Assembly: GCA_035574235.1 (NCBI GenBank)
Contig: DATLZA010000143.1
Span: 1 to 42,633, forward strand
DNA: 42,633 bases
Direction of reading: 5' to 3'
Origin: Planctomycetota bacterium
GTDB taxonomy: Bacteria > Planctomycetota > MHYJ01 > JACPRB01
Shown here: positions 25,434-37,653 of the stretch, piece by piece
Layout: each line of letters begins with the position of its first letter
Position numbering within the stretch: the first letter of the stretch is position 1
Translations under genes and position numbers: made by a program
The notes under the pieces: generated by a model
Databases searched by the model: none
Told to the model about the DNA's origin: nothing
What the model saw: the letters and a program-made list of their open reading frames with translations, nothing else

Positions 25434-26429
25434 TTACGGCCGGACCGCCCGCGGTTCGATCGCTTCGCGGCGGGTGCGCTCGTGGGCCACGACGCGCTCG
25501 ACGATTTCCTCGATGCCCAGGGTGGGACGGTAGCCGACGAGCGTTCGGATGCGGGAGAGGTCGGGGACGCGGCGGCGCATGTCTTCGAAGCCGGCCTCAT
25601 AGGCGCGGTCGTAGGGGACGTATTCGATCGCGGCGGCGGGGTTGGCGCGGTCGCGGACGAGGCGGGCCAGCTCCTCGATCGTGATTTCCCGGTCGCTGCC
25701 CACGTTGAAGACCTGTCCGTACGCGCGGGGTTCGGCCAGAAGGGCCAGGACGGCGCGGACCACGTCTCCGACCCAGCAGAAGCAGCGGCTCTGGCGGCCG
25801 TCTCCGAAGACGGTGAGGGGGCCTCCGGAGAGCGCCTGCTGGACGAATCGGGGCAGGACCATGCCGTAGCGGCCGGTCTGGCGGGGTCCCACGGTGTTGA
25901 AGAGGCGCACGACGATCGTGGGGAGGCGGCGCTCCTTGAAATAGGACAGCGCCAGGAATTCGTCCACGAGCTTGGAGGCGGCGTAGGCCCATCGACCTTT
26001 GGAGCTCGGGCCCAGGACGCAGTCGTCGTCTTCCGAGAAGGGGACCTTGGAGGACTTGCCGTAGACTTCGCTCGTCGAGGCCAGAAGGACGGGCTTCCGC
26101 TTTTTGGCGGCGTTCGACAGGACGATTTCGGTGCCGCGGATGTTCGTTTCGACCGTTCGGACGGGGCTTTCGACGATCTGGAAGACGCCGACCGAGGCGG
26201 CCAGGTGGACGACGACGTCCGCCCGGTCGATGAGTTCGGCCACGAGAGGCGCGTTGAAGATCGTGTCGACGGCCAGGTGGAAGCGGGGATGGGAGCGGAA
26301 GCCGGCCAAGTTTTCGACGGAGCCGGTGGAAAGATCGTCGAGAACCAGGACGTGGTGGCCCTGTTCGAGGAGGGCCTCGGCGAGGTGGGAGCCGATGAAT
26401 CCGGCGCCTCCCGTGATGAAGTAGTGCAT
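25434..26429 (-). CDS. NAD-dependent nucleotide-sugar epimerase/dehydratase
   Basis: 331 aa, extended short-chain dehydrogenase family. Such enzymes epimerise, dehydrate or decarboxylate UDP-, GDP- or dTDP-sugars. Rossmann motif TGGAGFIGSH (6-15), STSE (118-121), catalytic Tyr149 and Lys153 in YAASK, then RLFNTVGPRQTGRYGMVLPRF and GDGRQSRCFCWVGDVV. The sequence fits the UDP-glucuronate decarboxylase / UDP-glucose 4-epimerase group, but the substrate cannot be fixed from motifs. A TATAAT lies 22 nt before the ATG, with no Shine-Dalgarno and no clear -35. Confidence 0.85.
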   Translation of the reverse strand: MHYFITGGAGFIGSHLAEALLEQGHHVLVLDDLSTGSVENLAGFRSHPRFHLAVDTIFNAPLVAELIDRADVVVHLAASVGVFQIVESPVRTVETNIRGTEIVLSNAAKKRKPVLLASTSEVYGKSSKVPFSEDDDCVLGPSSKGRWAYAASKLVDEFLALSYFKERRLPTIVVRLFNTVGPRQTGRYGMVLPRFVQQALSGGPLTVFGDGRQSRCFCWVGDVVRAVLALLAEPRAYGQVFNVGSDREITIEELARLVRDRANPAAAIEYVPYDRAYEAGFEDMRRRVPDLSRIRTLVGYRPTLGIEEIVERVVAHERTRREAIEPRAVRP

Positions 26430-26451
26430 GGTTGAGGGCGGTCCCGGGGGG

Positions 26452-26457
26452 ATTATA
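26452..26457 (-). promoter_or_regulatory. Candidate -10 box of the epimerase gene
   Basis: TATAAT, 22 nt before the ATG, in the 52-nt gap after carB. No recognisable -35. Confidence 0.35.
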
Positions 26458-26481
26458 CCCCGTTTCCGGCCGGCCGGAGGG

Positions 26482-29718
<3,237 letters not shown>

Positions 29719-29769
29719 GGAGTGTCCCCTCGTGGATCGGTCGGCAAGGAGTCATCGGATCGGACGCGT

Positions 29770-29798
29770 ATGCTATCGACGCGCGCAGAGCCCGTCAA
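29770..29798 (-). promoter_or_regulatory. Promoter of carB
   Basis: TTGACG at 29793-29798 and TAGCAT at 29770-29775, spacer 17 nt. Predicted leader of about 45 nt. Confidence 0.6.
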
Positions 29799-29861
29799 GG
29801 AAGATGAATCCGTCGCGACGCGATCGCCTTCCGCGGGCGGCTTTTTTACGGCGCCGTATCG

Positions 29862-29889
29862 TTGACAGCCGGGCGTCCCGTGATATGAT
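29862..29889 (+). promoter_or_regulatory. Strong promoter of the lipoprotein pair
   Basis: Perfect TTGACA at 29862-29867 and TATGAT at 29884-29889, spacer 16 nt, with a TGA extension just before the -10. Leader of about 37 nt. Confidence 0.75.
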
Positions 29890-29932
29890 TCGTCAGGGTC
29901 GGTATTTTCTGGATTCTAGGGAGGGTTCACGC

Positions 29933-30232
29933 ATGAAGAAGGTTGCGGTCGTCCTGATCGCGCTGTTGCTGGTCGTGTCCGTGTCGGGCTGCTTCGGTCC
30001 GCGTAAAGTCACGCGCAGCTTCGACGACTGGCTCAATCAGGAGTATCACAACCAGCCGTGGCTCGTGGGCAACGTGATTTCGACCGCTCTGATCGGCATC
30101 GCGTTCTGGGTCACGAATTTCGTGGACAGCTTCATCGATCTGTACTACTTCTGGGCCGTGGACGCCTGGCCGTTCGGCTCCGGCACGGGAACGGCCTTCA
30201 CGCACAAGGCGGTGGTGCCCAAGGCGAAGTAG
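29933..30232 (+). CDS. Small membrane lipoprotein, DUF3332-like, paralogue A
   Basis: 99 aa. A good GGGAGG site precedes the ATG. Lipoprotein signal peptide (MKKVAVVLIALLLVVSV, then SGC with Cys20 as lipid site). The mature part is TRSFDDWLNQEYHNQPWLVGNVISTALIGIAFWVTNFVDSFI-like: a W-rich amphipathic start, then hydrophobic segments, then YYFWAVDAWP. It resembles the DUF3332 lipoprotein family, whose role is unknown. It has the strongest protein-gene promoter in the window, so the product may be abundant. Its sister gene follows after a terminator. Confidence 0.82.
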   Translation: MKKVAVVLIALLLVVSVSGCFGPRKVTRSFDDWLNQEYHNQPWLVGNVISTALIGIAFWVTNFVDSFIDLYYFWAVDAWPFGSGTGTAFTHKAVVPKAK

Positions 30233-30260
30233 GCGATCGCGCCCGTTCGAATGCCCGAAG

Positions 30261-30296
30261 CCCCCGGCGGGCCCGGCTCGCCGGGGGTTTCTTTTT
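30261..30296 (+). terminator. Rho-independent terminator between the lipoprotein paralogues
   Basis: CCCCCGGCG at 30261-30269 pairs with CGCCGGGGG at 30279-30287 (9 bp, 9-nt loop), followed by TTTCTTTTT. It is the only classical terminator I found in the window. Confidence 0.85.
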
Positions 30297-30312
30297 CCGG
30301 AAGGAGCTCGGA

Positions 30313-30594
30313 ATGAGACCGGCGGCGGCGCTCCTGGCGGGGCTTCTTCTGGCCGGGTGCATGGGGCCCCAGAAGATGACCCGCAACATGGACGACTGGG
30401 CCAACCAGACCTACGTGGACAACCCATGGTTCCTCGGAAACACGCTCTCCTGGGCGTGCCTGCAGGTCGTCTTTGCCGCCACCTGGACGCTCGACCTGGC
30501 GATCAACGCCTTCTACTTCTGGACCCGGGACGCCTGGAGGGGGGAGGGGACGATTTACGAGCGCGAACCGGTGGTGCTGCCGCGCCGGAAGTGA
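30313..30594 (+). CDS. Small membrane lipoprotein, paralogue B
   Basis: 93 aa. AAGGAG lies six nt before the ATG. Lipobox LLAGC (Cys16). The mature part (MGPQKMTRNMDDWANQTYVDNPWFLGNTLSW, then FYFWTRDAW) follows the sister protein residue by residue: GP-x-K, R-x-x-DDW-x-NQ-x-Y, NPWFLGN, and YFW at the end. No promoter lies between the pair, so this gene depends on read-through of the terminator just upstream. It ends 7 nt from the convergent ABC permease gene. Function unknown. Confidence 0.82.
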   Translation: MRPAAALLAGLLLAGCMGPQKMTRNMDDWANQTYVDNPWFLGNTLSWACLQVVFAATWTLDLAINAFYFWTRDAWRGEGTIYEREPVVLPRRK

Positions 30595-30601
30595 AGGGCG
30601 G

Positions 30602-31834
30602 TCAGCGCGCGGCGACCACCCATCTCCAGATCTCTCGCCAGCGGGGCTTCTTGCCGTAGAGGAGGAGTCCCGCGCGGAAAAGCCGGGCGGAGACCGCCAG
30701 CGCCCCCGCCGTGGCCAGGAGAAGAATCGCCGCCGAGAGCGCCACGTCCGTCCAGGGCGTCCCGGACGGGTCGATCGTCACGCGGAACATCATCGTGGTC
30801 GGAGCCGTGAAGGGGATCAGCGAGAAGATCCGCGCCACGGTCCCTTGCGGCGCCTCGATGAGCGCCAGAAGGATGAACGCGGGGCTCGTTCCGATCAGGG
30901 TCCAGACCGCTCCCATCTGCTGGCTCTCGCGGAGGTTCGTGCCCAGGGCCCCGAACCCGAGCATGAGCGATCCGTAGAGGGCGTAGCCGAGGAGGAAGTA
31001 GATCAGACAGGCCACGAAGGCGCCGGGCGCGAGCGACACCTGAACCGCCAGCGCCACCGCTCCCACGACGCTTCCCAGAAGAATCAGGCCCGCCCAGACG
31101 GCAAGCTGCAGAAGCCCCGCGGCCCCGAGGCCGATGAGCTTTCCCAGCATGAGTTCGCCCGGCGTCACCGACGAGAGCACCATCTCGAGGACCCGGTTCT
31201 CCTTTTCCTCGGCCATCCCGAGGAGCAGGTATTGGCTGGAGTTGAAGATGGCCGTGAAGAGGAGGAAGAAGAAAACGTACGCCACGCCGGAGCGCTTCAG
31301 CGCCTCCGCTTCGTTTTCGGCCGAGGGATGGCCCGACGTCGGCTCCAGGTAGACCGTCCGCACCTCGAGAGGATCCTTGGCGCGGCGGACGCGGTCCGGA
31401 TCGGTTCCCGCCAGGACGTTTTCGAGGAGCCAGTCCTTCAGGCGGGGAGGAAGCGGTGGTTGTGCGGCCGTCAGAAGCGTCGGCCGCCGGGTCGTCGCCA
31501 CGGTGACCGTGCCGGTCTCCAGATAATCCTTCGGGATCAGGACGTAGGCGCCCACTTCCCCCGCGGCCAGGGCGGCGCGCGCGGCCTGTTCGGTGGGGAA
31601 GCGGCGGGCGCTGAACGGGGGGTCCGTGGTCAGCCCTCCCCACGCGTCCACCACGCCGAGGGGCAGGTTCCGGATCGCGCGCGTGGATTCTTCGATCGCA
31701 TGCTTGCCGACGAGGCTCATGCCCGCCAGGATCGCGGCGAAGACGAGCGGCAGGACGAACGTGGCCACGACGAACCACACCCGGCGCACGGTCACCGAGA
31801 ACTCGCGCGCGGCGACGATGCCGGCCTTCCTCAC
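30602..31834 (-). CDS. ABC-2 type (NatB-like) export permease
   Basis: 410 aa. The membrane part of an exporter of the Na+/drug type. The GTG start at 31834 overlaps the ATPase stop (GTGA). One membrane span at residues about 20-40 (VWFVVATFVLPLVFAAILAGM), a large external domain of about 170 residues, then five spans (GVAYVFFFLLFTAIFNSS, LLQLAVWAGLILLGSVV and following). EEKENRVLEMVLSSVTPGELMLGKLIG is the ABC-2 family signature between the first two spans of the second block. The substrate is unknown. Confidence 0.88.
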   Translation of the reverse strand: MRKAGIVAAREFSVTVRRVWFVVATFVLPLVFAAILAGMSLVGKHAIEESTRAIRNLPLGVVDAWGGLTTDPPFSARRFPTEQAARAALAAGEVGAYVLIPKDYLETGTVTVATTRRPTLLTAAQPPLPPRLKDWLLENVLAGTDPDRVRRAKDPLEVRTVYLEPTSGHPSAENEAEALKRSGVAYVFFFLLFTAIFNSSQYLLLGMAEEKENRVLEMVLSSVTPGELMLGKLIGLGAAGLLQLAVWAGLILLGSVVGAVALAVQVSLAPGAFVACLIYFLLGYALYGSLMLGFGALGTNLRESQQMGAVWTLIGTSPAFILLALIEAPQGTVARIFSLIPFTAPTTMMFRVTIDPSGTPWTDVALSAAILLLATAGALAVSARLFRAGLLLYGKKPRWREIWRWVVAAR

Positions 31835-32730
31835 GGCGAACCCTCTCCTCCCACGACCCGCACGAAGATTTCGTCGAGCGAGGGCCGGGCCCGTTCGAAA
31901 CGGCCGACGCGCGCCCCGGAGGCCAAAAGATCCGCCAGGAACCGCTCGGGGGAGGCGCCTTCCCGAAGCCAGAGCCGAAAGCCGCGGCCTTCCGGCCGCG
32001 CGCGCTCGACGAGCGGATGTCCGTTCGGGGGCGGATCCGCTTCCACGAGCAAAGCGGTGTCCGCGAAGCGGTCCCGGATCTGCTCGACCGCGCCCGACAG
32101 GACGCCCCGTCCGCGATGGATGAGGAAGACGTGCCGGCACATCGCCTCGACCTGGTCCATGCGATGGGAGGACAGCACGATGGCCGTCCCGCGACCGGCG
32201 TGTTCCCGCAGGAGATCGGTGACGAGGACGCGATTGACGGGATCGAGTCCTTCGAAGGGCTCGTCCAGGACGGCCAGATCGGGTTCGGGCATGAAGACGG
32301 CGGCGATCTGAAGCTTCTGCTGCATGCCTTTGGACAGTTCCCGCAGGCGGCGCCGGCGGACGTCCAGCAGGCCCACGCGGTCCAGCGCCGCCTCGGCGCG
32401 GCGGGCGGCGGCGGCGCGGGGAAGTCCCTTCAGGCGGCCGAGATACTCGAGGACTTCGGAGACCCGCTGGCGGGGATAGAGTCCGCGCTCCTCGGGGAGG
32501 TAGCCCACGCGGTCCTTGAGGGAGGGATCGAGCCGCCGGCCCAGGACGAGGATCTCGCCGGAATCGGGCCGGAGGATGTCCATGATCATTCGGAGGAGGC
32601 TGGACTTCCCGGCGCCGTTGGGTCCCAGGAGACCGAAGATTTCCCCGCGTTCCACTTCGAGCGAGACGCGGTCGACGGCCACCTTGCCGTCGTAGGCCTT
32701 GACGACCTCGCGGACCTCCAGAACCGGCAT
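31831..32730 (-). CDS. ABC-2 type (NatA-like) export ATPase
   Basis: 299 aa. It powers the exporter encoded next to it. Walker A GPNGAGKSS (36-44), signature LSKGMQQK in place of LSGGQ-type, Walker B LAVLDEPFEGLDP and switch SSHRM. The last 80 or so residues (AVEQIRDRFADTALLVEADPPPNG and on) are a DUF4162-type domain typical of these ATPases. ATG at 32730, 23 nt after clpP; no clear Shine-Dalgarno. The frame stays open upstream but overlaps clpP. Confidence 0.9.
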   Translation of the reverse strand: MPVLEVREVVKAYDGKVAVDRVSLEVERGEIFGLLGPNGAGKSSLLRMIMDILRPDSGEILVLGRRLDPSLKDRVGYLPEERGLYPRQRVSEVLEYLGRLKGLPRAAAARRAEAALDRVGLLDVRRRRLRELSKGMQQKLQIAAVFMPEPDLAVLDEPFEGLDPVNRVLVTDLLREHAGRGTAIVLSSHRMDQVEAMCRHVFLIHRGRGVLSGAVEQIRDRFADTALLVEADPPPNGHPLVERARPEGRGFRLWLREGASPERFLADLLASGARVGRFERARPSLDEIFVRVVGGEGSP

Positions 32731-32753
32731 GGCGGGCCGTTCTCGGACGGAAC

Positions 32754-33350
32754 CTAGCCCATCTCGCCCCAGCTCTTGACCAGGCGGCCGACCAGACCGT
32801 AGGAGCGGGCCTCCTCGGCGGACAGCCAGAAGTCGCGGTCCGAGTCGCGCGTCACCTGCTCGAGGGACTTGCCCGTCTCGGCGGCGACGATTTGATTGTA
32901 CCGCTCGCGGAGCTTGATGATCTCCTCGGCGCTGATTTCGATATCGCTGGCGGAGCCCTGGACGTAGGTGGACGGCTGGTGAAGGAGGAAGCGCGAATTC
33001 GGCGTGGCGAACCGCCGCTCGCGCGGGGCGGCCAGGTAGATCAGGACGGCGGCGCTGGCGCACAGGCCGTTGACCACGGTGCGCACGGGAGGTTTGAAGA
33101 ACCGGAGCGCGTCGTAGATGGCGAAGCCGCTGTCGGCGCTTCCGCCGGGGGAGTTGATGTAGACGGTGATCGGCGACTTTTCGTCCTCCTGCTGCATCAG
33201 GATGAGCTGGCTCTGGACGCGGCGCGCCAGCTTGTCGGTGACCACCTCGGAAACGAGGATGGAACGGGTCTTGAGCATCCTCTTGAGGAGGCTTCCCTCG
33301 GAGGGCTCTTTGCCGTCGTCGTCTTCGGCGAGCCTGGGATCCAGATCCAT
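32754..33350 (-). CDS. clpP: ClpP-family serine protease
   Basis: 198 aa. The proteolytic chamber subunit that works with Clp ATPases. Catalytic Ser99 (in GLCASAA, where most ClpPs read GQAASMG), His124 (LLHQPS) and an Asp in RDSDRDFWLSAEEA (about 169). YINSPGGSADSGFAIYDAL is the family core. The first 20 residues are acidic and not typical. Start preceded by AAGGAG. It lies only 22 nt after tRNA-Ile with no promoter between, so it may be made from the tRNA transcript. The Ser-loop change could mark a ClpP2-like or alternative paralogue. Confidence 0.9.
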   Translation of the reverse strand: MDLDPRLAEDDDGKEPSEGSLLKRMLKTRSILVSEVVTDKLARRVQSQLILMQQEDEKSPITVYINSPGGSADSGFAIYDALRFFKPPVRTVVNGLCASAAVLIYLAAPRERRFATPNSRFLLHQPSTYVQGSASDIEISAEEIIKLRERYNQIVAAETGKSLEQVTRDSDRDFWLSAEEARSYGLVGRLVKSWGEMG

Positions 33351-33372
33351 GAGATTCTCCTTCGAGTCGAGA

Positions 33373-33449
33373 TGGTGGGCGTGGGCAGACTCGAACTGCC
33401 GACCTTTCGCTTATCAAGCGAATGCTCTAACCAACTGAGCTACACGCCC
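33373..33449 (-). tRNA. tRNA-Ile(GAT)
   Basis: 77 nt with encoded CCA. Acceptor GGGCGTG with CACGCCC, anticodon stem TTCGC/GCGAA with loop TTGATAA, anticodon GAT. In most bacteria it lies in the spacer between 16S and 23S rRNA; here it is 2.3 kb past the 16S gene. Confidence 0.97.
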
Positions 33450-33491
33450 GATTGTTTCAAAGAGCGAGCGCCGGGGCGCCCGGGGCTGAGA

Positions 33492-33566
33492 TGGTGGACC
33501 CGACCGGAGTCGAACCGGCAGCCTCCTGGTTGCAAACCAGGCGTTCTCCCATTGAACTACGGGCCC
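33492..33566 (-). tRNA. tRNA-Ala(TGC)
   Basis: 75 nt with encoded CCA. Acceptor GGGCCCG with CGGGTCC, including the G3-U70 alanine marker. Anticodon stem CCTGG/CCAGG, loop TTTGCAA, anticodon TGC. It lies 42 nt before tRNA-Ile, the reverse of the usual Ile-Ala order. Confidence 0.97.
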
Positions 33567-33682
33567 CCTTGGAATCGGCGGCGGAAGGTGGCCTCCGGCG
33601 CCGCTCGCGGGGGGGGCCGCGACGGCTGCCGCCCGCCCTCTCGGGGGATGGACCGCCTTCGAGCGCCGGGGCGACGCGCTTA

Positions 33683-33711
33683 TATATAATCGGCCCCGGT
33701 CGCAGGGTCAA
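33683..33711 (-). promoter_or_regulatory. Promoter of the tRNA-Ala/tRNA-Ile unit
   Basis: TTGACC at 33706-33711 and TATATA at 33683-33688, spacer 17 nt. Predicted start about 110 nt before tRNA-Ala. Confidence 0.6.
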
Positions 33712-33737
33712 CGCTTTCTTTCCGCAGGGCCGCGGCG

Positions 33738-34139
33738 CTATCGACGGGACTTGAAGGGGTCCACTTCGGGCAGGCGGGCGCCGTTGCCGACGACGATTCT
33801 CTGGAAGCGGTAGTGCCGCAGGGTCGGCGAGAGGTACTCGCACTTGGTGAGGATCCAGTCTTCGTTGAAGAGGTAGGGCGCCAGGCGGCGGGCCCCGGTG
33901 GGATCGGTCTGGTCGATATAAAGGTCCACGACGTCGAAGCGCCGATCCCCTTGGGGGACGGTGGTGGCGGCGGCCGAAGGGCGGGACTTGTCGGCGATCC
34001 CTTTCTGGCGCAGCTCGGCGGCCAGGGCGGTTTCCTGAGGGGCCGAGGCGGAAGCGAGGGGCGGGCGTTCGGACTCTTCGGGCGCGCCGCTGCAGGCGGT
34101 TCCGGCGGCCAGGGCGGTCGCGAGGATCCAGGTTCTCAT
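33738..34139 (-). CDS. Small exported protein of unknown function
   Basis: 133 aa from the ATG at 34139; an ATG at 34151 would add four residues. Signal peptide MRTWILATALAAGTAC; the Cys could be a lipidation site, but the box (GTAC) is weak. A low-complexity stretch follows, then VDLYIDQTDPTGARRLAPYLFNEDWILTKCEYLSPTLRHYRF, which reads like a short beta-rich domain. No Shine-Dalgarno; a perfect TATAAT ends 10 nt before the ATG. It lies between the 16S gene and its former tRNA partners. Family not recognised. Confidence 0.7.
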   Translation of the reverse strand: MRTWILATALAAGTACSGAPEESERPPLASASAPQETALAAELRQKGIADKSRPSAAATTVPQGDRRFDVVDLYIDQTDPTGARRLAPYLFNEDWILTKCEYLSPTLRHYRFQRIVVGNGARLPEVDPFKSRR

Positions 34140-34149
34140 GGGCCGGCCC

Positions 34150-34155
34150 ATTATA
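34150..34155 (-). promoter_or_regulatory. -10 box of the small exported protein gene
   Basis: TATAAT, 10 nt before the ATG. The intervening GGGCCGGCCC is a palindrome. No clear -35. Confidence 0.4.
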
Positions 34156-34239
34156 TCTTAAGGACGTTTCCACGGAGCGTTTTTCCGCCTCCGGTGGGGA
34201 GGCATTTTCGTATAAAGGACGAAAACGTCGGAGGTCTTC

Positions 34240-35493
34240 ATGGCCAAAGTTCTTTCATTCCTCGCCGCTTTTGTCCTTCTTCTCCAGGCCGACCCGCGGG
34301 TCGAGGCGCTTCGGGAGATCACGGAAGAGGGGCTTCGCTCCCATGTGAGCTTTCTGGCGGACGACGCCCTGGAGGGGAGGGCCGCCGGCTTTCCCGGCAA
34401 CGAAAAGGCGGTGGAGTATCTGGTCAAAGAGGTGACTTCGTACGGCCTGGTTCCGGCGGGGGAGGACGGGCGGTTCACGCAGGAATTCGTGACGGCGGCC
34501 GGGCGCCGGGCGAAGAACGTGATCGCGCTTCTGGAAGGCTCGGATCCCGAGCGGCGGGGCGAGTATGTGGCGATCGGCGCGCACCTCGACCATGTGGGAC
34601 GCAAGGGGCAAGGGGTGGGCGGGCAGGTGGGCGAGACCCGCGAGGGGGACGACATCTGGAACGGCGCCGACGACAACGCGAGCGGCACGTCGGCGGTTCT
34701 TGCGGCGGCCAAGGCTTTCTCGCGTCTGCGCGCGCGGCCGAAGCGGTCGGTGCTTTTCTGCTGGTGGAACGCCGAGGAATCGGGGCTGGAAGGGTCGCGC
34801 CACTGGGTGCGGCAGCCGACGCGTCCTCTGGAAAAGGTGGTGTACTACCTGAATCTCGACATGGTGGGGCGCAACCCCGGGCGGCCGATGGACCTTGAGG
34901 GGGTGAAGAACGCCGAGGGGGACGCGCTGGAGCGGATCCTGACCGAGGCGTGCCGGGCGGAGGATCTGGCGTTCACGAAGTACGACCACTACCACGAGGC
35001 GATGTTCCGTTCGGACGGAGCGTCCTTCCTGTGGGCGGGCATTCCGGCGTCGATGTTTTTCACGTCCTGGCATGCCGACTATCATCGCGTGGGCGATCAT
35101 GCGGACAAGATCGCCTACGGGAATCTCGCCAAGATCGCGCGGGCGGCCTTTCGGGTCGCCTACGACGTGGCGAATCTTCCGGAGGCTTTGCGGATCAACG
35201 TGGACACGCCGCTGCGGGGGCGGCCGCTTCGGATCCGGGCGGAGGACGCGCGGGTGGGCCAGGCCGGAGCGTGCCGGGTGACGGAGGTGGCGGAGGACAG
35301 CGCGCTGGGTCGGGCGGGGCTTCGGCCGGGGGACTTGGTGGTGGGGTTTCGGGGCCAGCCGCTTCCGGCGTCGCGTCCGGTGGCGGAACTCTGGCGGCGG
35401 ATTCAGGCGGCGCCGGCGGATCGGGAGCTGGAACTCGAGGTGGTGCGGGGCGGGGAACGGCAGACGCTCAAGGTCGTCTGGCCCGCGCGGTAG
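34240..35493 (+). CDS. Exported M28-family zinc aminopeptidase with PDZ domain
   Basis: 417 aa. It removes N-terminal residues from peptides outside the inner membrane. Signal peptide 1-16 (MAKVLSFLAAFVLLLQA). Zinc and catalytic residues of the M28 fold: His115 (GAHLDHVG), Asp144/145 (GADDNASG), Glu179-Glu180 (WNAEESGLEGS), Asp207 (NLDMVGR) and His282 (DYHRVGDHADKI). Residues about 325-410 form a PDZ-like domain (AEDSALGRAGLRPGDLVVGFRG), which may bind substrate tails. GGAGG precedes the ATG. Convergent with the 16S gene. Confidence 0.92.
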   Translation: MAKVLSFLAAFVLLLQADPRVEALREITEEGLRSHVSFLADDALEGRAAGFPGNEKAVEYLVKEVTSYGLVPAGEDGRFTQEFVTAAGRRAKNVIALLEGSDPERRGEYVAIGAHLDHVGRKGQGVGGQVGETREGDDIWNGADDNASGTSAVLAAAKAFSRLRARPKRSVLFCWWNAEESGLEGSRHWVRQPTRPLEKVVYYLNLDMVGRNPGRPMDLEGVKNAEGDALERILTEACRAEDLAFTKYDHYHEAMFRSDGASFLWAGIPASMFFTSWHADYHRVGDHADKIAYGNLAKIARAAFRVAYDVANLPEALRINVDTPLRGRPLRIRAEDARVGQAGACRVTEVAEDSALGRAGLRPGDLVVGFRGQPLPASRPVAELWRRIQAAPADRELELEVVRGGERQTLKVVWPAR

Positions 35494-35616
35494 GGAAGGG
35501 CGCGGGGAATAAAAAAAGACGGCAAGAGGGGTTTCGGCGCGCGTGGTTGGGCGCACGGCGCTTCCACCGGCGGAGATATCGGGACCCTTTTCTCTTCGCA
35601 GTTCCACGGATCGCTT

Positions 35617-35630
35617 CATCCCGAAGGATG
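35617..35630 (-). other. UUCG-type hairpin in the 16S trailer
   Basis: On the minus strand CATCC, TTCG, GGATG. It lies beyond the processing stem, about 80 nt after the 16S 3' end. A T-run on the same strand (35508-35517) lies further on and may mark the transcript end, without a clean hairpin directly before it. Confidence 0.4.
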
Positions 35631-35664
35631 GGCGTCCATGAAACGTGTCGTAGAGCCTGGGTGG

Positions 35665-35676
35665 AATCTCCCTTCG
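35665..35676 (-). other. 3' half of the 16S precursor processing stem
   Basis: On the minus strand CGAAGGGAGATT. It is complementary to AATCCCTTCG in the leader (37241-37250), with one bulged G. It would close a loop around the 16S sequence, as RNase III stems do. A second hairpin (CATCCC, GAAA, GGGATG at 35683-35698) lies between it and the 16S end. Confidence 0.55.
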
Positions 35677-35708
35677 TCGAATCATCCCTTTCGGGATGGG
35701 TCCTTAGA

Positions 35709-37231
<1,523 letters not shown>

Positions 37232-37240
37232 ATTTCTGAT

Positions 37241-37250
37241 CGAAGGGATT
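37241..37250 (-). other. 5' half of the 16S precursor processing stem
   Basis: On the minus strand AATCCCTTCG, ending 10 nt before the mature 16S 5' end. Pairs with the trailer element at 35665-35676. Confidence 0.55.
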
Positions 37251-37454
37251 TGATCTTGGTGAAGAAGCTCCAGGTTATTCGGAGCCTGGTTAAAACCCAG
37301 AAGGATCGACCTTTCGGTCTCTCCCAAGGGTCCCCATCTCCTCCCGCCTCCGCGAAAGCTCACGCAGGCAAGCCTGCCTTCGCTTTCCGAGAACGGTCAC
37401 CTCTTGCCGTCTTGATACGGACAAGATCGAGATGGGTCAGTTGGCTCTGACCCG

Positions 37455-37467
37455 ATTTTCAAAGATC
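37455..37467 (-). promoter_or_regulatory. boxA-like rRNA antitermination site
   Basis: The minus strand reads GATCTTTGAAAAT, close to the [GT][CT]TCTTTGAAAA boxA found in rRNA leaders. It lies between the promoter and the 16S 5' end, where NusB-S10 would bind. The rest of the 422-nt stretch 37232-37653 is leader RNA with short hairpins and no gene. Confidence 0.6.
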
Positions 37468-37595
37468 CGCTCTCCCGGCCGCCGCCGCTTCCCTTCAGGG
37501 GAGCGACAGCATCTCATCCTTGCGCGTGCGGGTTGTCGCCCCCACCCCTCAAGGAATGAGTACGGCACTCGAGAGAGCTGCTTACGACGCTCGTC

Positions 37596-37623
37596 ATTAT
37601 AGAGACGCGCTCCGGCGTGTCAA
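37596..37623 (-). promoter_or_regulatory. Consensus 16S rRNA promoter
   Basis: TTGACA at 37618-37623 and TATAAT at 37596-37601, both perfect, spacer 16 nt. An A/T-rich run lies just upstream (GGAAAATTTCTCGAAAAG), a likely UP element. Predicted start about 37589, giving a leader of roughly 360 nt. Confidence 0.88.
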
Positions 37624-37653
37624 GCGCTTTTCGAGAAATTTTCCGAGCCCGTT

